DNA from: Thalassotalea sp. LPB0316
Lineage (GTDB): Bacteria; Pseudomonadota; Gammaproteobacteria; Enterobacterales; Alteromonadaceae
Assembly (NCBI RefSeq): GCF_014898095.1
Contig: NZ_CP062946.1
Coordinates: forward strand, 682,001 to 746,000
Length of the DNA: 64,000 nucleotides
Direction: 5' to 3'
In this document: in pieces, positions 1-10,064 of the stretch
Layout of the letters: each line of letters starts with the position of its first letter
How positions within the stretch are numbered: the first letter of the stretch is position 1
The notes under the pieces: generated by a model
Database searches by the model: none
Seen by the model: only the letters and a program-made list of their open reading frames with translations
What the model was told of the DNA's origin: nothing
Translations under genes and position numbers: made by a program

Positions 1-970
1 ATGCTGTGTAGATAGAAATTTTTTCGCCTTCACCATCTTGGGTCCACAAGTCTTTTCCCAAGCGGTTATTGTTATTGGCTATCAGGTGATTGGCTGCCTG
101 TAAAATATTAGCGGTAGAGCGGTAGTTTTGTTCAAGTCGAATAGTTTGAGCACCAGCAAAATCGGTTAAAAAGCGCTGAATATTTTCCACTTTAGCGCCG
201 CGCCAACCGTAAATTGATTGATCATCGTCGCCGACAATCATCACGCGACCTTGCTCACCACCAAGTAATCTCAACCACGCGTATTGAATCGCGTTGGTAT
301 CTTGGAATTCGTCGACCAAAATATGGCGAAAGCGCTGCTGGTAATGATGCAACAATACCGGATTATTGAGCCAGAGTTCATGAGCGCGCAGCAATAATTC
401 AGCAAAATCGACAAGGCCTGCGCGATCACAGGCTTCTTGGTAGGCTTGATACACTTTGACAAACATCTGTTCGGTGGGATCATAACTGTGCTCAATGTGC
501 TGCGGACGAATGCCTTCATCCTTTTTGCCATTGATATACCATTGCATTTGTTTAGCTGGCCAACGTTTTTCGTCGATGTTTAACGCTTTTAAAATCCGTT
601 TGATCAAACGCGTTTGGTCGTCTGAATCAAGCACTTGGAAATTTTGCGGTAATTTGGCTTCTTGAAAGTGCATGCGCAATAACCGATGGGCTAAACCGTG
701 GAACGTGCCAATCCACATCCCGTGAACGCCACCACCGGTAGTTTGTTCGACCCTTGCGCGCATTTCTGCGGCGGCTTTATTGGTGAAGGTAACGGCTAAA
801 ATACTGTGAGCTGAGGCTTGCTCAACTTTCATCAACCAAGCTATACGGTGCACTAAAACACGGGTTTTACCACTGCCAGCACCAGCGAGTACCAGCATAT
901 TTTGTAGCGGCGCGGCTACCGCTTCTCGTTGCTTGTCATTCAAGCCATCAATTAAGTCAGAAACATCCAT
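1..970 (-). CDS. uvrD: DNA helicase II UvrD, 5' part of the gene (runs off the window)
   Basis: Superfamily 1A 3'-5' DNA helicase of nucleotide excision and mismatch repair. About 323 N-terminal residues of the roughly 720 usual for the family are present; the rest lies beyond position 1. The start is the ATG at 970, giving a protein beginning MDVSDLIDGLNDKQREAV. Walker A AGAGSGKT is near residue 30, followed by the TFTNKAAAEMR motif, the Walker B region LVDEFQDTN and motif III GDDDQSIYGWRGA. These are the diagnostic UvrD/Rep motifs. The gene lies 18 bases after yigB on the same strand, as in enterobacteria, so it is probably the distal gene of the lptM-lysA-dapF-DUF484-yigB run. Only the window edge truncates it. 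Confidence 0.96.
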   Translation of the reverse strand, partial: MDVSDLIDGLNDKQREAVAAPLQNMLVLAGAGSGKTRVLVHRIAWLMKVEQASAHSILAVTFTNKAAAEMRARVEQTTGGGVHGMWIGTFHGLAHRLLRMHFQEAKLPQNFQVLDSDDQTRLIKRILKALNIDEKRWPAKQMQWYINGKKDEGIRPQHIEHSYDPTEQMFVKVYQAYQEACDRAGLVDFAELLLRAHELWLNNPVLLHHYQQRFRHILVDEFQDTNAIQYAWLRLLGGEQGRVMIVGDDDQSIYGWRGAKVENIQRFLTDFAGAQTIRLEQNYRSTANILQAANHLIANNNNRLGKDLWTQDGEGEKISIYTA

Positions 971-988
971 TATGGGATCTCTAGTTAC

Positions 989-1708
989 CTAGTTGGGTAA
1001 TTGTAAAAGTTGTTCGACACTGGAAATTTCAACATTTGGCAGCACTTTTAACGGCTTACCAACATCGTATTTGTTTAACCAAGCGCTTTGGCAGCCTGCG
1101 CGCATAGCGCCGAAAATGTCAGCGTGGCCACAATCGCCAACATGTAACAGTTGGCTGGGCCTAATATCAAGTAATTGGCAGGCTTGGTTAAACATATCGC
1201 TATCCGGCTTTTGTAAATTGCCATCGCCTGCTAGAAAAATATGGGTAAAGTAGGGGGCTAAACCAACCCGGCGAACATCAACGTTACCATTCGTAATCGC
1301 AACGAGTGGCAGCTTTTGAGCTAATTGCGCTAAAAAATCTAGCGTGGCTTGCTCAACCGTAAAGTTACTGCGCTGATATAAGAAATGTTCCAATCCTTGC
1401 TTTGCCAATTTTGTCGCAAGTTCATCAGCCAAGCCAAGCGCGGTTAAACCATGGTGATAGACCACTTCGCGTACTTTAGTGACGTCATGCTTTAACATCG
1501 GGGTTTGTTTGACGACCGCTTGGCGATACGGCCACCAAAATTTAGCGCTATAATCTTGCTCAGGTAAACCGTGAGGTGGCAGTACTTGGTTGAAGTACTG
1601 ATTCATCGCTTGGTCGGCGGCAATCATTTGTTCGCGATTGCTATAGAGCGTGTCATCTAAGTCAAAGCTGATCGCCTTTATCGCTTTAAAGCGACGATAA
1701 AACTTCAT
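989..1708 (-). CDS. yigB: HAD-superfamily phosphatase, YigB-like
   Basis: Haloacid-dehalogenase phosphatase of 239 aa. In E. coli, YigB dephosphorylates FMN and the riboflavin precursor 5-amino-6-ribitylamino-uracil phosphate. Visible motifs are motif I SFDLDDTLYSN near residue 15 (both catalytic Asp), motif II VAITNGN, the motif III lysine in KPDSDMFN, and motif IV HVGDCGHADIFGA. An alpha-helical cap fills the space between motifs I and II. Its ATG overlaps the DUF484 stop codon by one base (TAATG), implying translational coupling. In most gammaproteobacteria xerC lies between these two genes; here it does not. The substrate is inferred from family and position. Confidence 0.9.
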   Translation of the reverse strand: MKFYRRFKAIKAISFDLDDTLYSNREQMIAADQAMNQYFNQVLPPHGLPEQDYSAKFWWPYRQAVVKQTPMLKHDVTKVREVVYHHGLTALGLADELATKLAKQGLEHFLYQRSNFTVEQATLDFLAQLAQKLPLVAITNGNVDVRRVGLAPYFTHIFLAGDGNLQKPDSDMFNQACQLLDIRPSQLLHVGDCGHADIFGAMRAGCQSAWLNKYDVGKPLKVLPNVEISSVEQLLQLPN

Positions 1709-2445
1709 TACTTAGCCTGTAAATGTTGACCGAGTAATTTGCCAACAAGTTTTCTAAACTGCTCAAGCAATAAGGTATCCATTGTTGGGTCAAAATGATC
1801 GGCATCTTGTGAGCTAATCGCAATAAAACCAAGTGTTTCATCGCCATTTTCTAGCTTGATCAGCACAACAGAGCCGGTAGTCGGCTCAGTAAAAATCATC
1901 TCTTGCTCACTTTGCTGTAAACGACCAAAGTAGTAATCATTTTTTGTTAGTCGATTTTGCAGTACGCCATAACAGTCATTGGTAATGACATTTTGATGAT
2001 CGAGTAGTTTATCAATTAGCCACAATTTACAGTCGGCCAATGATAATAGTTGTGTACAAGCCTGATGGATACAGTCGATAATCTCTTGCGCACTTTGGCA
2101 ATCGATCATGCGCATATACATGTCGCTGTATAAAAAGAACAGTCGCTCATTTTGCTGTGCTGTTGACATCAAGTGGGTGATTTCTTCTTCTAAGCCTTGT
2201 ACTTTTTGACGCAATACTTGCTGTTGACGCTCAACTAATGACACCACACCGCGTTGTGGCTCTTGTAGTCTCAAACTCGCAAGCAGCGCTGGATGACGAA
2301 GGAAAAAATCAGGGTGTTGCACTAGGTAATCGGCAACGATTTGCTCAGTGACTTGGCTGCCCACTTTGGCGATCATTTCATCGCTAACACCTTCAATGTT
2401 TGCGTCTAATTTTTCTTGTTGGTTCTGAAGGTTGTCATTGTTCAT
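1708..2445 (-). CDS. DUF484 family protein (YigA-like)
   Basis: A 245-aa cytoplasmic protein of the DUF484 family, which has a GAF-like fold and no firmly assigned biochemical function. It is the standard neighbour of dapF. The start was taken at the ATG at 2445, which overlaps the dapF stop as ATGA; a longer reading frame exists upstream but runs through dapF and is unlikely. Typical features are the N-terminal [19 protein letters not shown] segment, a coiled-coil stretch ([16 protein letters not shown]) and a C-terminal GAF-like part ending [15 protein letters not shown]. It is coupled to genes on both sides. Confidence 0.88.
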   Translation of the reverse strand: MNNDNLQNQQEKLDANIEGVSDEMIAKVGSQVTEQIVADYLVQHPDFFLRHPALLASLRLQEPQRGVVSLVERQQQVLRQKVQGLEEEITHLMSTAQQNERLFFLYSDMYMRMIDCQSAQEIIDCIHQACTQLLSLADCKLWLIDKLLDHQNVITNDCYGVLQNRLTKNDYYFGRLQQSEQEMIFTEPTTGSVVLIKLENGDETLGFIAISSQDADHFDPTMDTLLLEQFRKLVGKLLGQHLQAK

Positions 2446-3272
2446 AAGTGTAATTGCCCATCGAATACATGCACTGCAGGACCTGACATTTTGACTGAAT
2501 GGCCAGGACCTTTCCAAAAAATACGTAATTTACCACCGGGAAGCTCAACCGTCACTTGGTTGGCGAGCTTTTTCTGAATTTGCCCTACCACTACGGCTGC
2601 ACAAGCACCACTGCCACAAGCGAGTGTTTCACCTGCGCCGCGCTCATAAACCCGCAACTTAACAAACTTGTCTGAGACAATTTCCATAAAGCCAACATTT
2701 GCTTGCTCAGGAAAACGCTCGTGGTGTGAAATTTCAGCACCCAAGGTTTCGACCGGAGCAGATTCAATATCATCGACCGTGACCACGCAATGCGGGTTAC
2801 CCATTGAAACCGCGCCACAAAATACGGTTTCATCGTCAGTGCGAATAATATACGTGCCTTCTTTTTTCTGCGCTTGAAATGGAATTTGATTCGGTTCAAG
2901 TTGCGGGACGGGCATATGCACCGAAATATTGCCGTCGCGCTCAACAAATAGCGTCATCTTGCCTGCTTGCGTTGACACTTTGATCTTGGTTTTATTGGTC
3001 AGCCCTTTTAATCGGACAAACTTGGCGAAACAGCGCGCGCCATTGCCGCACTGGCTAACTTCGCTGCCGTCAGCATTAAAAATGCGATAGTGGAAATCTA
3101 GATCGGGATCATACGGCGGCTCAACAACTAACAGTTGGTCAAAGCCGACACCAAAATTGCGATCCGCCAACTGCTTAATTTGTTCATTCGATAAAAAGAC
3201 ATTCTGCGTGACATTGTCTAACACCAAAAAGTCGTTACCTAGACCATGCATTTTTGAAAAATTTACTAACAT
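2442..3272 (-). CDS. dapF: diaminopimelate epimerase
   Basis: Interconverts LL- and meso-diaminopimelate in lysine and peptidoglycan synthesis. The protein is 276 aa, the normal length, with start ATG at 3272 giving [15 protein letters not shown]. The two catalytic cysteines are visible: Cys75 in SQCGNGARC and Cys219 in [11 protein letters not shown], each in the family signature context. It follows lysA by 10 bases and overlaps the next gene by 4, so lysA and dapF, the last two steps of meso-DAP/lysine metabolism, are co-transcribed. Upstream in-frame codons extend into lysA and are not needed. Confidence 0.97.
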   Translation of the reverse strand: MLVNFSKMHGLGNDFLVLDNVTQNVFLSNEQIKQLADRNFGVGFDQLLVVEPPYDPDLDFHYRIFNADGSEVSQCGNGARCFAKFVRLKGLTNKTKIKVSTQAGKMTLFVERDGNISVHMPVPQLEPNQIPFQAQKKEGTYIIRTDDETVFCGAVSMGNPHCVVTVDDIESAPVETLGAEISHHERFPEQANVGFMEIVSDKFVKLRVYERGAGETLACGSGACAAVVVGQIQKKLANQVTVELPGGKLRIFWKGPGHSVKMSGPAVHVFDGQLHL

Positions 3273-3282
3273 ACCACTCTTC

Positions 3283-4554
3283 TTACTGCGCCGAAGGCTG
3301 TTCCGGTAAAACAGTTTCGCCGTGCCACAAACTTTCAATCGTTTCACGCTGACGAACTAAGTGTGCGGCTTCGCCATCAACCATCACTTCAGCAGCGCGC
3401 GGCCGAGAATTATAATTTGAACTCATGGTAAAACCATAGGCACCAGCTGAGCGCACGGCAAGTAAATCGCCAGCAACTAGTGATAACTTGCGCTCTTTGC
3501 CAAGAAAGTCACCGGTTTCACAGATCGGGCCAACAATATCGTAGGCTTGCTCTTCAACTTCAGGGCGTACCGTTTGTTCAACGGGAATAATTTGCTGATA
3601 GGCTTGATACAAAGACGGACGAATTAAATCGTTCATTGCCGCATCAACAATGGCAAAATGGCGACCTTCATTAACTTTTAAAAACTCCACTTCTGTTACC
3701 AAAATACCGGCATTGGCCATGATCGCTCGACCTGGCTCATAAATTAAGGTCAGATCGTAATTCGCGAGTTTTTCAGCTAACGCTTTGGCGTAATCGTTAG
3801 GATGCGGCGGCTGCTCTTGATCGTAGCAAACGCCAAGGCCACCACCGACATCGAGGTGGGAAAGCGCAATGCCCATGTCTGACAAGCGATCAATTAACGC
3901 TAATACCCGATCAAGTGCATCTAAAAACGGGGCCATGTCAGTGAGTTGAGAGCCAATATGGCAATCAACGCCCTTAACTGCTAGCCCAGGCATTTGATTT
4001 GCTTTTTGATAAAGCTTGATCGCTTCTTCAATGCTGACGCCGAATTTGTTTTCTTTTAAACCCGTTGAAATATACGGATGGGTGCCAGCATCAACATCGG
4101 GATTTACCCGCAGTGAAATATTCGCCACTTTATTTTTATTTAGCGCAACGTGATTAATACGCTCTAGCTCGGCCGCTGATTCAACATTAAAGCAGTAAAT
4201 TTCTTGATCGAGTGCATAAGCTATTTCGGCTGACGTTTTACCGACGCCCGAGAACACCACTTTTTTCGGATCACCACCGGCTTGAATAACGCGTGCAAGC
4301 TCGCCTTGCGAGACAATATCAAAACCACTGCCAAGTCGCGCCATGGTATTTAATACCGCCAAATTACTATTAGCTTTTACCGCGTAACAAACTAAATGCG
4401 GCTGGTCACCTGCCGCCTTATCAAAGGCGTGCCAGTGGCGCTCAATCGTTGCGCGAGAATAGACGTATAAAGGCGTACCGTAAGTTTTTGCCAACGAAGT
4501 CACTGAGCAGTCTTCAGCAAAGAGTGACTCGCCTCGGCGATTAAAATAGTCCAC
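3283..4554 (-). CDS. lysA: diaminopimelate decarboxylase
   Basis: PLP-dependent fold-III decarboxylase that converts meso-diaminopimelate to lysine, the last step of the pathway. The protein is 423 aa. The PLP lysine lies in [10 protein letters not shown] near residue 60. Other family motifs are HIGSQ, the phosphate-binding [15 protein letters not shown], and the substrate-binding CETGDF. Its start is 3 bases after the stop of the small lipoprotein gene upstream. The order lptM-lysA-dapF is common in gammaproteobacteria outside the enterics. Confidence 0.97.
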   Translation of the reverse strand: MDYFNRRGESLFAEDCSVTSLAKTYGTPLYVYSRATIERHWHAFDKAAGDQPHLVCYAVKANSNLAVLNTMARLGSGFDIVSQGELARVIQAGGDPKKVVFSGVGKTSAEIAYALDQEIYCFNVESAAELERINHVALNKNKVANISLRVNPDVDAGTHPYISTGLKENKFGVSIEEAIKLYQKANQMPGLAVKGVDCHIGSQLTDMAPFLDALDRVLALIDRLSDMGIALSHLDVGGGLGVCYDQEQPPHPNDYAKALAEKLANYDLTLIYEPGRAIMANAGILVTEVEFLKVNEGRHFAIVDAAMNDLIRPSLYQAYQQIIPVEQTVRPEVEEQAYDIVGPICETGDFLGKERKLSLVAGDLLAVRSAGAYGFTMSSNYNSRPRAAEVMVDGEAAHLVRQRETIESLWHGETVLPEQPSAQ

Positions 4555-4557
4555 GAA

Positions 4558-4692
4558 TTACTGTTCCTGTGAAGAGGTAGTTGAAGTAGTTTGCGAAGGT
4601 GGCTCTTGATATAGCTCACCATTTAAGCCACAGCCCGATAAACACAAAACCAATAAACTACAAACGAATGAGATAACTTTTTGCTTGTTCAT
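4558..4692 (-). CDS. lptM: small LptM/YifL-type lipoprotein
   Basis: A 44-aa open frame (start ATG at 4692, stop TAA at 4558-4560) encoding a signal peptide with lipobox LSGC near residue 20, immediately followed by CGLNGELYQEPP. E. coli LptM (YifL) has CGLKGPLYFPP at the mature N terminus and also sits just upstream of dapF. LptM is an outer-membrane lipoprotein that assists maturation of the LPS translocon LptDE. Position, lipobox and the CGLxGxLY signature all agree. It is probably the first gene of the lysA-dapF operon. Confidence 0.85.
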   Translation of the reverse strand: MNKQKVISFVCSLLVLCLSGCGLNGELYQEPPSQTTSTTSSQEQ

Positions 4693-4852
4693 ATGAATTT
4701 CATACCAAATATCTTTAGATAATTGGTCTTTCGAGTTTTTTTACCATGATAGACGTTTTATAATCGCTTTTATACAACGAATTTTATTACCTTGACGTAT
4801 ATCAGTATAAAGGTGAATAAAATTGCTACATTACACGAGTTAAAGGATAATT

Positions 4853-5173
4853 ATGAACGATAGCCAATACAATTTAATTGCTGATGACTTACTACTGGCA
4901 ATTGAAGAGGCCATTGAAGATTGTGGTGTTGATATCGACTACGAAAGCGTCGGTTCAATGCTGACATTAGCGTTCAAAAATGGCTCAAAAATCATTATTA
5001 ACAAACAAGCACCGCTACATGAAATATGGGTCGCTACTAAGTTTAACGGTCACCACTTCGTTTTTGATGGCGAACATTGGCAAGATAAACGCGGCGGCGG
5101 CGAGCTTTGGCAGTTTTTATCTAACGCAGTAAGCGTTCAGGCCGAAGCCACCATAGAACTAAGTGCTGAATAA
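4853..5173 (+). CDS. cyaY: frataxin-like iron-sulfur protein CyaY
   Basis: A 106-aa bacterial frataxin, an iron-binding regulator of iron-sulfur cluster assembly. It has the acidic N-terminal helix ADDLLLAIEEAIED, the family core GSKIIINKQAPLHEIWVA and a C-terminal WQFLS helix. The length is normal. A modest ribosome site (AAAGGATAATT) precedes the ATG. It is divergent from lptM-lysA across about 160 bases and followed 14 bases later by hemC, so iron and tetrapyrrole genes are adjacent. Confidence 0.95.
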   Translation: MNDSQYNLIADDLLLAIEEAIEDCGVDIDYESVGSMLTLAFKNGSKIIINKQAPLHEIWVATKFNGHHFVFDGEHWQDKRGGGELWQFLSNAVSVQAEATIELSAE

Positions 5174-5187
5174 ATTAAGGTAGTTTC

Positions 5188-6117
5188 ATGACCCCCACTG
5201 TACGCATTGCTACGCGTAAAAGCGCTTTAGCACTATGGCAAGCTGAATATGTTAAAGCTCAATTAGAGCACTTTCATGACAATATCAAGGTTGAACTTGT
5301 TCCTATGGTGACCAAAGGCGATATTATTCTAGATACGCCATTAGCCAAAGTTGGCGGTAAGGGCCTGTTTGTCAAAGAACTCGAAGTTGCGATGCTAGAA
5401 GGTCGCGCCGATATCGCCGTGCATTCGATGAAAGATGTGCCGGTCGAATTTCCTGAAGGCTTAGGGCTTGAAATTATCTGCCCGCGTGAAGATCCACGCG
5501 ATGCTTTTGTCTCAAATACCATAGCCAGTTTTGCCGACTTACCACAAGGCGCGATTGTTGGCACGTCAAGCTTGCGTCGCCAATGCCAAATCAAAGCATT
5601 GCGCCCTGATCTCGATATTCGCGATTTGCGCGGTAATGTAAATACTCGATTGAAAAAGCTCGACGACGGTCAATACGATGCCATTATTTTGGCAGCAGCT
5701 GGCTTAATTCGCTTGGAAATGCCTGAGCGCATCAAAGAATTTATCGAGCCTGAGGTCATGCTACCCGCTAACGGCCAAGGCGCTGTTGGCATTGAATGCC
5801 GCACCAATGACGAGCAAATAAAAGCCCTGTTAGCCCCTTTAGCTTGTGAGCAAACTCGTATTCGCGTACTCGCTGAGCGTGCGATGAACCGCGCACTTGA
5901 AGGCGGTTGCCAAGTCCCGATTGGCGCATTTGCGACCTTAGATGGTGATCAAGTGCTGCTAAAAGGTTTAGTGGGTGCTGTTGACGGCTCACAAGTGATC
6001 GAAAAATCGATTACCGGCCATAAAGATCAAGCCGAACAATTAGGTCAATCTCTCGCACAAGATTTATTGGCAATGGGCGCCGACAAAATCCTTAAGCAGG
6101 TTTATGACCAAGCATAA
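5188..6117 (+). CDS. hemC: hydroxymethylbilane synthase (porphobilinogen deaminase)
   Basis: Polymerises four porphobilinogen molecules into hydroxymethylbilane in haem synthesis. The protein is 309 aa. Key elements are the N-terminal [27 protein letters not shown], the active-site HSMKDVP loop, [17 protein letters not shown], and Cys241 in [10 protein letters not shown], which carries the dipyrromethane cofactor. The 3' end overlaps hemD by 14 bases. First enzyme of the hemCDXY operon. Confidence 0.97.
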   Translation: MTPTVRIATRKSALALWQAEYVKAQLEHFHDNIKVELVPMVTKGDIILDTPLAKVGGKGLFVKELEVAMLEGRADIAVHSMKDVPVEFPEGLGLEIICPREDPRDAFVSNTIASFADLPQGAIVGTSSLRRQCQIKALRPDLDIRDLRGNVNTRLKKLDDGQYDAIILAAAGLIRLEMPERIKEFIEPEVMLPANGQGAVGIECRTNDEQIKALLAPLACEQTRIRVLAERAMNRALEGGCQVPIGAFATLDGDQVLLKGLVGAVDGSQVIEKSITGHKDQAEQLGQSLAQDLLAMGADKILKQVYDQA

Positions 6118-6838
6118 GCCTCACGTATTAGTGACTCGGCCTGAACCCAAAGGCCGAGAGCTCACCGCTTTATTCATCAAGCATGGCTATAAAGCGCGCT
6201 TTGAACCTCTATTCGATTATCAAGCCCACGCGTTAGCTACAGAAAAACCGCAAGCAGATATTGCCATTTTTATCTCACAAGCTGCCGTTGAATTTGCACA
6301 GCAGCAATCGGCTATTAACCGCTGGCAGGTAACAACCTTTATTGCTGTCGGCCAAGCAACCCAATTAGCGTTAGAAAAGCTCGGTATTTCAGCTATTTCA
6401 CCTGATCAGCAAAACAGCGAAGGCATGTTAGCGTTGCCAGCGCTCAGCCAAGTTGATAACAAAAGTATTATTATTATTCGCGGTGACGAAGGCCGAGAAT
6501 TATTGTTTGAGCAATTAGTAGCACGCGGCGCCAAGGTAACGTATTTACAAAGTTATCAACGATTATGGCGAACATTCCCCAGCCAAATGGCTCAGCAGTG
6601 GCACCAAGAGGGGATAAACTTTATTATCTGCACAAGTGTCGCTATGCTAGAAAAGATGGCAAAATTATTAGTAACGACTGATAATTACTGGCAAAGATCA
6701 TGTATTTGGGTAGTTGCCAGTGCACGGATTTACGCAAAAGCAAAGCAGTTAGAATTAACCCACATTATTCTAGCCAAAGGCGCAAGCAACCAAGATTTAC
6801 TGACCGCTTGCCAAAATGGAAGTAATTATGACCGATAA
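6104..6838 (+). CDS. hemD: uroporphyrinogen-III synthase
   Basis: Cyclises and inverts ring D of hydroxymethylbilane to uroporphyrinogen III. The protein is 244 aa with the weakly conserved two-domain HemD fold. Recognisable pieces are the N-terminal [42 protein letters not shown] and ICTSVAML. It is assigned by these motifs and by position between hemC and hemX. Its start overlaps hemC by 14 bases and its end overlaps hemX by 11. Confidence 0.93.
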   Translation: MTKHKPHVLVTRPEPKGRELTALFIKHGYKARFEPLFDYQAHALATEKPQADIAIFISQAAVEFAQQQSAINRWQVTTFIAVGQATQLALEKLGISAISPDQQNSEGMLALPALSQVDNKSIIIIRGDEGRELLFEQLVARGAKVTYLQSYQRLWRTFPSQMAQQWHQEGINFIICTSVAMLEKMAKLLVTTDNYWQRSCIWVVASARIYAKAKQLELTHIILAKGASNQDLLTACQNGSNYDR

Positions 6839-8171
6839 AAAATCAACGCCAACCGACTCAACTGCGTCTGAAAAGGCTGTAGAAACCGACAACACAGATC
6901 AGGCAACACAACCAAGTACGCCTGAGGCAGTCGAACATAGCGCTGAGTCAAAAGTCGCAACATCAAAGCCTTCAACTGCCACAGAAAAAAGCGCAGTAAA
7001 AGCCGACGATAAAACTACGGCTAAGGCCAGTACATCATCAAAAACTGCGCAGCGTAGCCAACCAGAGCCACCAGCACCGATAAAACGTAGCAACAAGCTT
7101 GCAGGGTTTGCGTTATTCCTAGCGTTATTAGCCATAGCTGGTGTTGTGGGTGTTTTTTATTGGTATCAACAACAGCTATTGGTGTTAAACCAACAAGCCT
7201 CGAGTAAAGTCGCCGAGTTAGAGCGTGCTAACCAAAACCAAATTAATGGCTTGATTGCCAACCAGAGCAAAGTACTTGAAGCTAAAATTGCCAGTGCTCA
7301 ACAAGGCGGAAAGTCTGAACTTGCCCAAGTTTCAAAAACTATCAGCCAACTCAATCAACAAGTGATTGAGCTAAAAGACATGCGTTCAAGCGACTGGCTA
7401 CTCCACGAAGCGCAATACCTAGTTCGCCTAGCATCTCGTGCATTGTGGTTAGAAGACGACACGCAAGGTGCGATTACCTTACTGCGAGATGCCGACAATC
7501 GTCTTATCGAACTTAACGATCCCAATTTACTGCCATTGCGCGAAGTCATTCATCAAGATATAGAGCAACTTTCGCTATTACCGGCGCTCGAAAGTGAAGC
7601 TGTAATTTTGACCTTAATCGGTCTAGAAAAACAAATCGAGCAACTGCCGTTAGCATTAGCCTACAAGCCTGATAGCGCAGAACAAGAAACAGATCTTACT
7701 CTCAGTGACAACACCGATGATTGGCGTGAAAATTTGGCAAAATCATGGCAGCGCTTAATGGATGACTTTATTACCGTGCGCCGCCGCACAGCCAATGTTG
7801 AACCTTTACTCGCACCACAGCAACAGCAAAATCTACAGCAAAACCTGAGTTTAAAACTACAAGTTGCTCAATGGGCGGTTACACGTAAAAATCCCGCGTT
7901 ATTCAAACAAAGTATTGCCGATGTTCAAGCATGGTTAACAACCTATTATGATGCAGATAGCCAACAAGTGATTAGCTTTAGTGAGCGACTAACAAGCTTA
8001 ACCGATAGCGTGATCGACCTACCATTACCGAGCAAGTTGCGTTCATTAGGTGCAATTTCTCAAACGCTCGACAGCAAGACCAATCGCGCACCAACGCAAG
8101 TCCCCTTGCTAGAAAAACTGCCAATGCCTAAGCCTGTATCAACCGACAAGGACGGTGAGGGCAACGCATGA
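6828..8171 (+). CDS. hemX: HemX-family membrane protein
   Basis: A 447-aa inner-membrane protein of the HemX family, encoded in hem operons; its biochemical role is unproven despite older annotation as a uroporphyrinogen methylase. The ATG at 6828 was chosen because GGAAG lies just before it; an ATG 12 bases earlier is possible. Layout: a hydrophilic Thr/Ser/Ala/Lys-rich N-terminal tail of about 90 residues, one transmembrane helix (about 95-118), a coiled-coil stretch (VAELERANQNQI), then the conserved HemX periplasmic domain with WLLHEAQYLVRLASRAL. It overlaps hemY by 4 bases (ATGA). Confidence 0.9.
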   Translation: MTDKKSTPTDSTASEKAVETDNTDQATQPSTPEAVEHSAESKVATSKPSTATEKSAVKADDKTTAKASTSSKTAQRSQPEPPAPIKRSNKLAGFALFLALLAIAGVVGVFYWYQQQLLVLNQQASSKVAELERANQNQINGLIANQSKVLEAKIASAQQGGKSELAQVSKTISQLNQQVIELKDMRSSDWLLHEAQYLVRLASRALWLEDDTQGAITLLRDADNRLIELNDPNLLPLREVIHQDIEQLSLLPALESEAVILTLIGLEKQIEQLPLALAYKPDSAEQETDLTLSDNTDDWRENLAKSWQRLMDDFITVRRRTANVEPLLAPQQQQNLQQNLSLKLQVAQWAVTRKNPALFKQSIADVQAWLTTYYDADSQQVISFSERLTSLTDSVIDLPLPSKLRSLGAISQTLDSKTNRAPTQVPLLEKLPMPKPVSTDKDGEGNA

Positions 8172-9349
8172 AAAGTATAATGTTATTTATTCTGTTGTTT
8201 CTGCTTGCCGTGGCAATAAGCCCAATGCTGATCGGCGAGAAAGGTTACATCTTGATTGCCATGGGCAATATCACGATTGAATCGACAGTGGTCACCGCTG
8301 CAGTACTACTGTTTTTCAGTATGATCGCATTGTTTATTGTCTTGCGCGTTATCAGCGGTAGCGTCAGTTTTAGTTTTAGCACGTGGCGCAAGTTTTCACT
8401 GGCGAGTAAACGCAAAGCCAAGCGCAATTTTCGCAAAAGTGTTGCCGCCTATATCTTAGGCGATTACAAAACGGCAGAAACATTGTCGGTAAAAAGCGCA
8501 GAGCCCATCGATAACCAAGATATCGCTTATCTTATCGCTGCCGATAGCGCCCAAAAACAAGAAAATAAAGCCAATACGCTGCACTACTTACAATACTTAG
8601 AAAGCAGTGAAAATACTAAGCACCACATTGAAAGTGCGCTCGTGCGCTTAAATACGTTAATGGCACTTCAAGAGTATAAAAAAGCGCGTGAATTACTCGA
8701 TGAATATCATCGCCATATTGGCCATGAATCACGCCTACTGGCGCTAGAAATTTCGCTATCACTGGCTGAATTGCGTTTTGACCACGCTATTGAGTACCTA
8801 GTGCGCGCCCGTAAAGATAAAAATATTGGTGAAGATGAAGTTTGCCAATGGGAGCGTGTTGCTTTTACTGGCCAGTTTAACTTGATCATTCGAGAAAAGA
8901 GTAATGATGCGCTGCACAATTATTGGCAAGATCTACCGCGCAAAGTAAAACAGCGTGAAACCGTGATCAGCTGCTACGCCCATGTATTAGCGGAAAATAA
9001 TATTCAACAAGGCCTGAGCAAAGTGTTATTGCCACTTATTAAGCCAGGTACGAATGCCGAGTTACTCAAAACACTTCGCGACTTACCACTGACTAAAGCT
9101 GATGACTTAATTGCTAATGTCCAAAAAATCGTGCAAAAACAACCTGAAAACGGTGTCTGGCTCAGTTATTTAGGTCATGTTGCTGGCCAGACAAAAGACT
9201 GGGATATGGCAAGCAAGGCATTTCATTCACTCGCTCAGCTTGAACATTACCAGATGGATAAACAAGATTACGTTATGTATAGCAAAGCGTTAATCGCACA
9301 AAATAAAATCCAAGAAGCTAATGATATATTAGTTAAAGCGTTAGCTTAA
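8168..9349 (+). CDS. hemY: HemY-type TPR membrane protein
   Basis: A 393-aa protein with two N-terminal transmembrane helices (about 4-22 and 37-60) and a long helical TPR-like domain. This is the HemY_N plus TPR arrangement of gammaproteobacterial hemY. It is not the Bacillus protoporphyrinogen oxidase of the same name. It is thought to act in late haem synthesis or its organisation at the membrane, but no catalytic motif is visible. Last gene of the hemCDXY operon, overlapping hemX by 4 bases. Confidence 0.9.
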   Translation: MKSIMLFILLFLLAVAISPMLIGEKGYILIAMGNITIESTVVTAAVLLFFSMIALFIVLRVISGSVSFSFSTWRKFSLASKRKAKRNFRKSVAAYILGDYKTAETLSVKSAEPIDNQDIAYLIAADSAQKQENKANTLHYLQYLESSENTKHHIESALVRLNTLMALQEYKKARELLDEYHRHIGHESRLLALEISLSLAELRFDHAIEYLVRARKDKNIGEDEVCQWERVAFTGQFNLIIREKSNDALHNYWQDLPRKVKQRETVISCYAHVLAENNIQQGLSKVLLPLIKPGTNAELLKTLRDLPLTKADDLIANVQKIVQKQPENGVWLSYLGHVAGQTKDWDMASKAFHSLAQLEHYQMDKQDYVMYSKALIAQNKIQEANDILVKALA

Positions 9350-9387
9350 AGATCAAAAATGGAGAAGAGTTCAATAAAGGAAGGTCA

Positions 9388-10008
9388 ATGAACAATGAAA
9401 CAATAGATATATTAGTACAAGCTGTATTAATTATTCCCGCCTGTTTGTATTGTTTATATTTTTTATCAATGGCGTTGAATGGTGCTAATAAAAAGTTATT
9501 TCAAGTTATTATTTTTAATATTGTTTTTTATTCCTTTTTGGTCGCATTTTCTTTAAAAATTGGACTTCTGTGGTATTTCAATCAACAGCCAGATTTTTTG
9601 ATGGCGTTTTTCAATGTATTCGTCTTAATGTTGGTTTTATTTGCTTTAACATTTCATTACAGCATGTATGTGACAGATTGCACTGTAAAATCTGTTATGA
9701 ACGCGATAGAAGAAATAAAAGAAGAGCAGGAATTCAATTATGAAATAAATGAGTACAATTCAGGTCGTAAGTTTACACTAGTTAATATTAATGATAATGC
9801 TAAAAATAAAATTAGTATCAGCTCTATATTCGGTTTAACTGTTATAGGAGTGTTTAATGAAAAAAGGTTTAACTCATTAAATTTGCTAGATAATGTTGAG
9901 ATAAAGTTACAAAACAATGCTAAGAAAACAGATGTTGATGCAATTATTTGTTACGTTCTTATTTTAGTTATTGTGAGTGTGTTAATTGCAGGTAACTTTC
10001 TTAAATAA
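9388..10008 (+). CDS. hypothetical membrane protein, AT-rich
   Basis: A 206-aa protein I do not recognise. Three hydrophobic segments lie in the N-terminal half (about 8-29, 37-62, 70-92), then a soluble basic/acidic region of about 80 residues (IEEIKEEQEFNYEINEY), then a C-terminal transmembrane helix (about 185-203). A usable ribosome site (AAGGAAGG) lies upstream of the ATG. Base composition is visibly more AT-rich than hemY and fre on either side, with many Asn/Lys/Ile codons, suggesting recent acquisition. It follows hemY by 38 bases and could be read from the hem promoter. Confidence 0.7.
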   Translation: MNNETIDILVQAVLIIPACLYCLYFLSMALNGANKKLFQVIIFNIVFYSFLVAFSLKIGLLWYFNQQPDFLMAFFNVFVLMLVLFALTFHYSMYVTDCTVKSVMNAIEEIKEEQEFNYEINEYNSGRKFTLVNINDNAKNKISISSIFGLTVIGVFNEKRFNSLNLLDNVEIKLQNNAKKTDVDAIICYVLILVIVSVLIAGNFLK

Positions 10009-10040
10009 AAGGCAGCATCGAATAAATGCTACCTTTTACT
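10007..10040 (+). terminator. probable intrinsic terminator after the hypothetical membrane gene
   Basis: The arms AAAGGCAGCAT and ATGCTACCTTT pair with one mismatch around a six-base loop and are followed by a short T run. It lies between the converging plus-strand gene and fre. Confidence 0.6.
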
Positions 10041-10064
10041 AAAAAATTATGTTCAAAGTTAATT

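Noticed and set aside
2445..2517. Longer start for the DUF484 protein
   Set aside because: It would run about 70 bases into dapF in another frame; the ATG overlapping the dapF stop gives family length.
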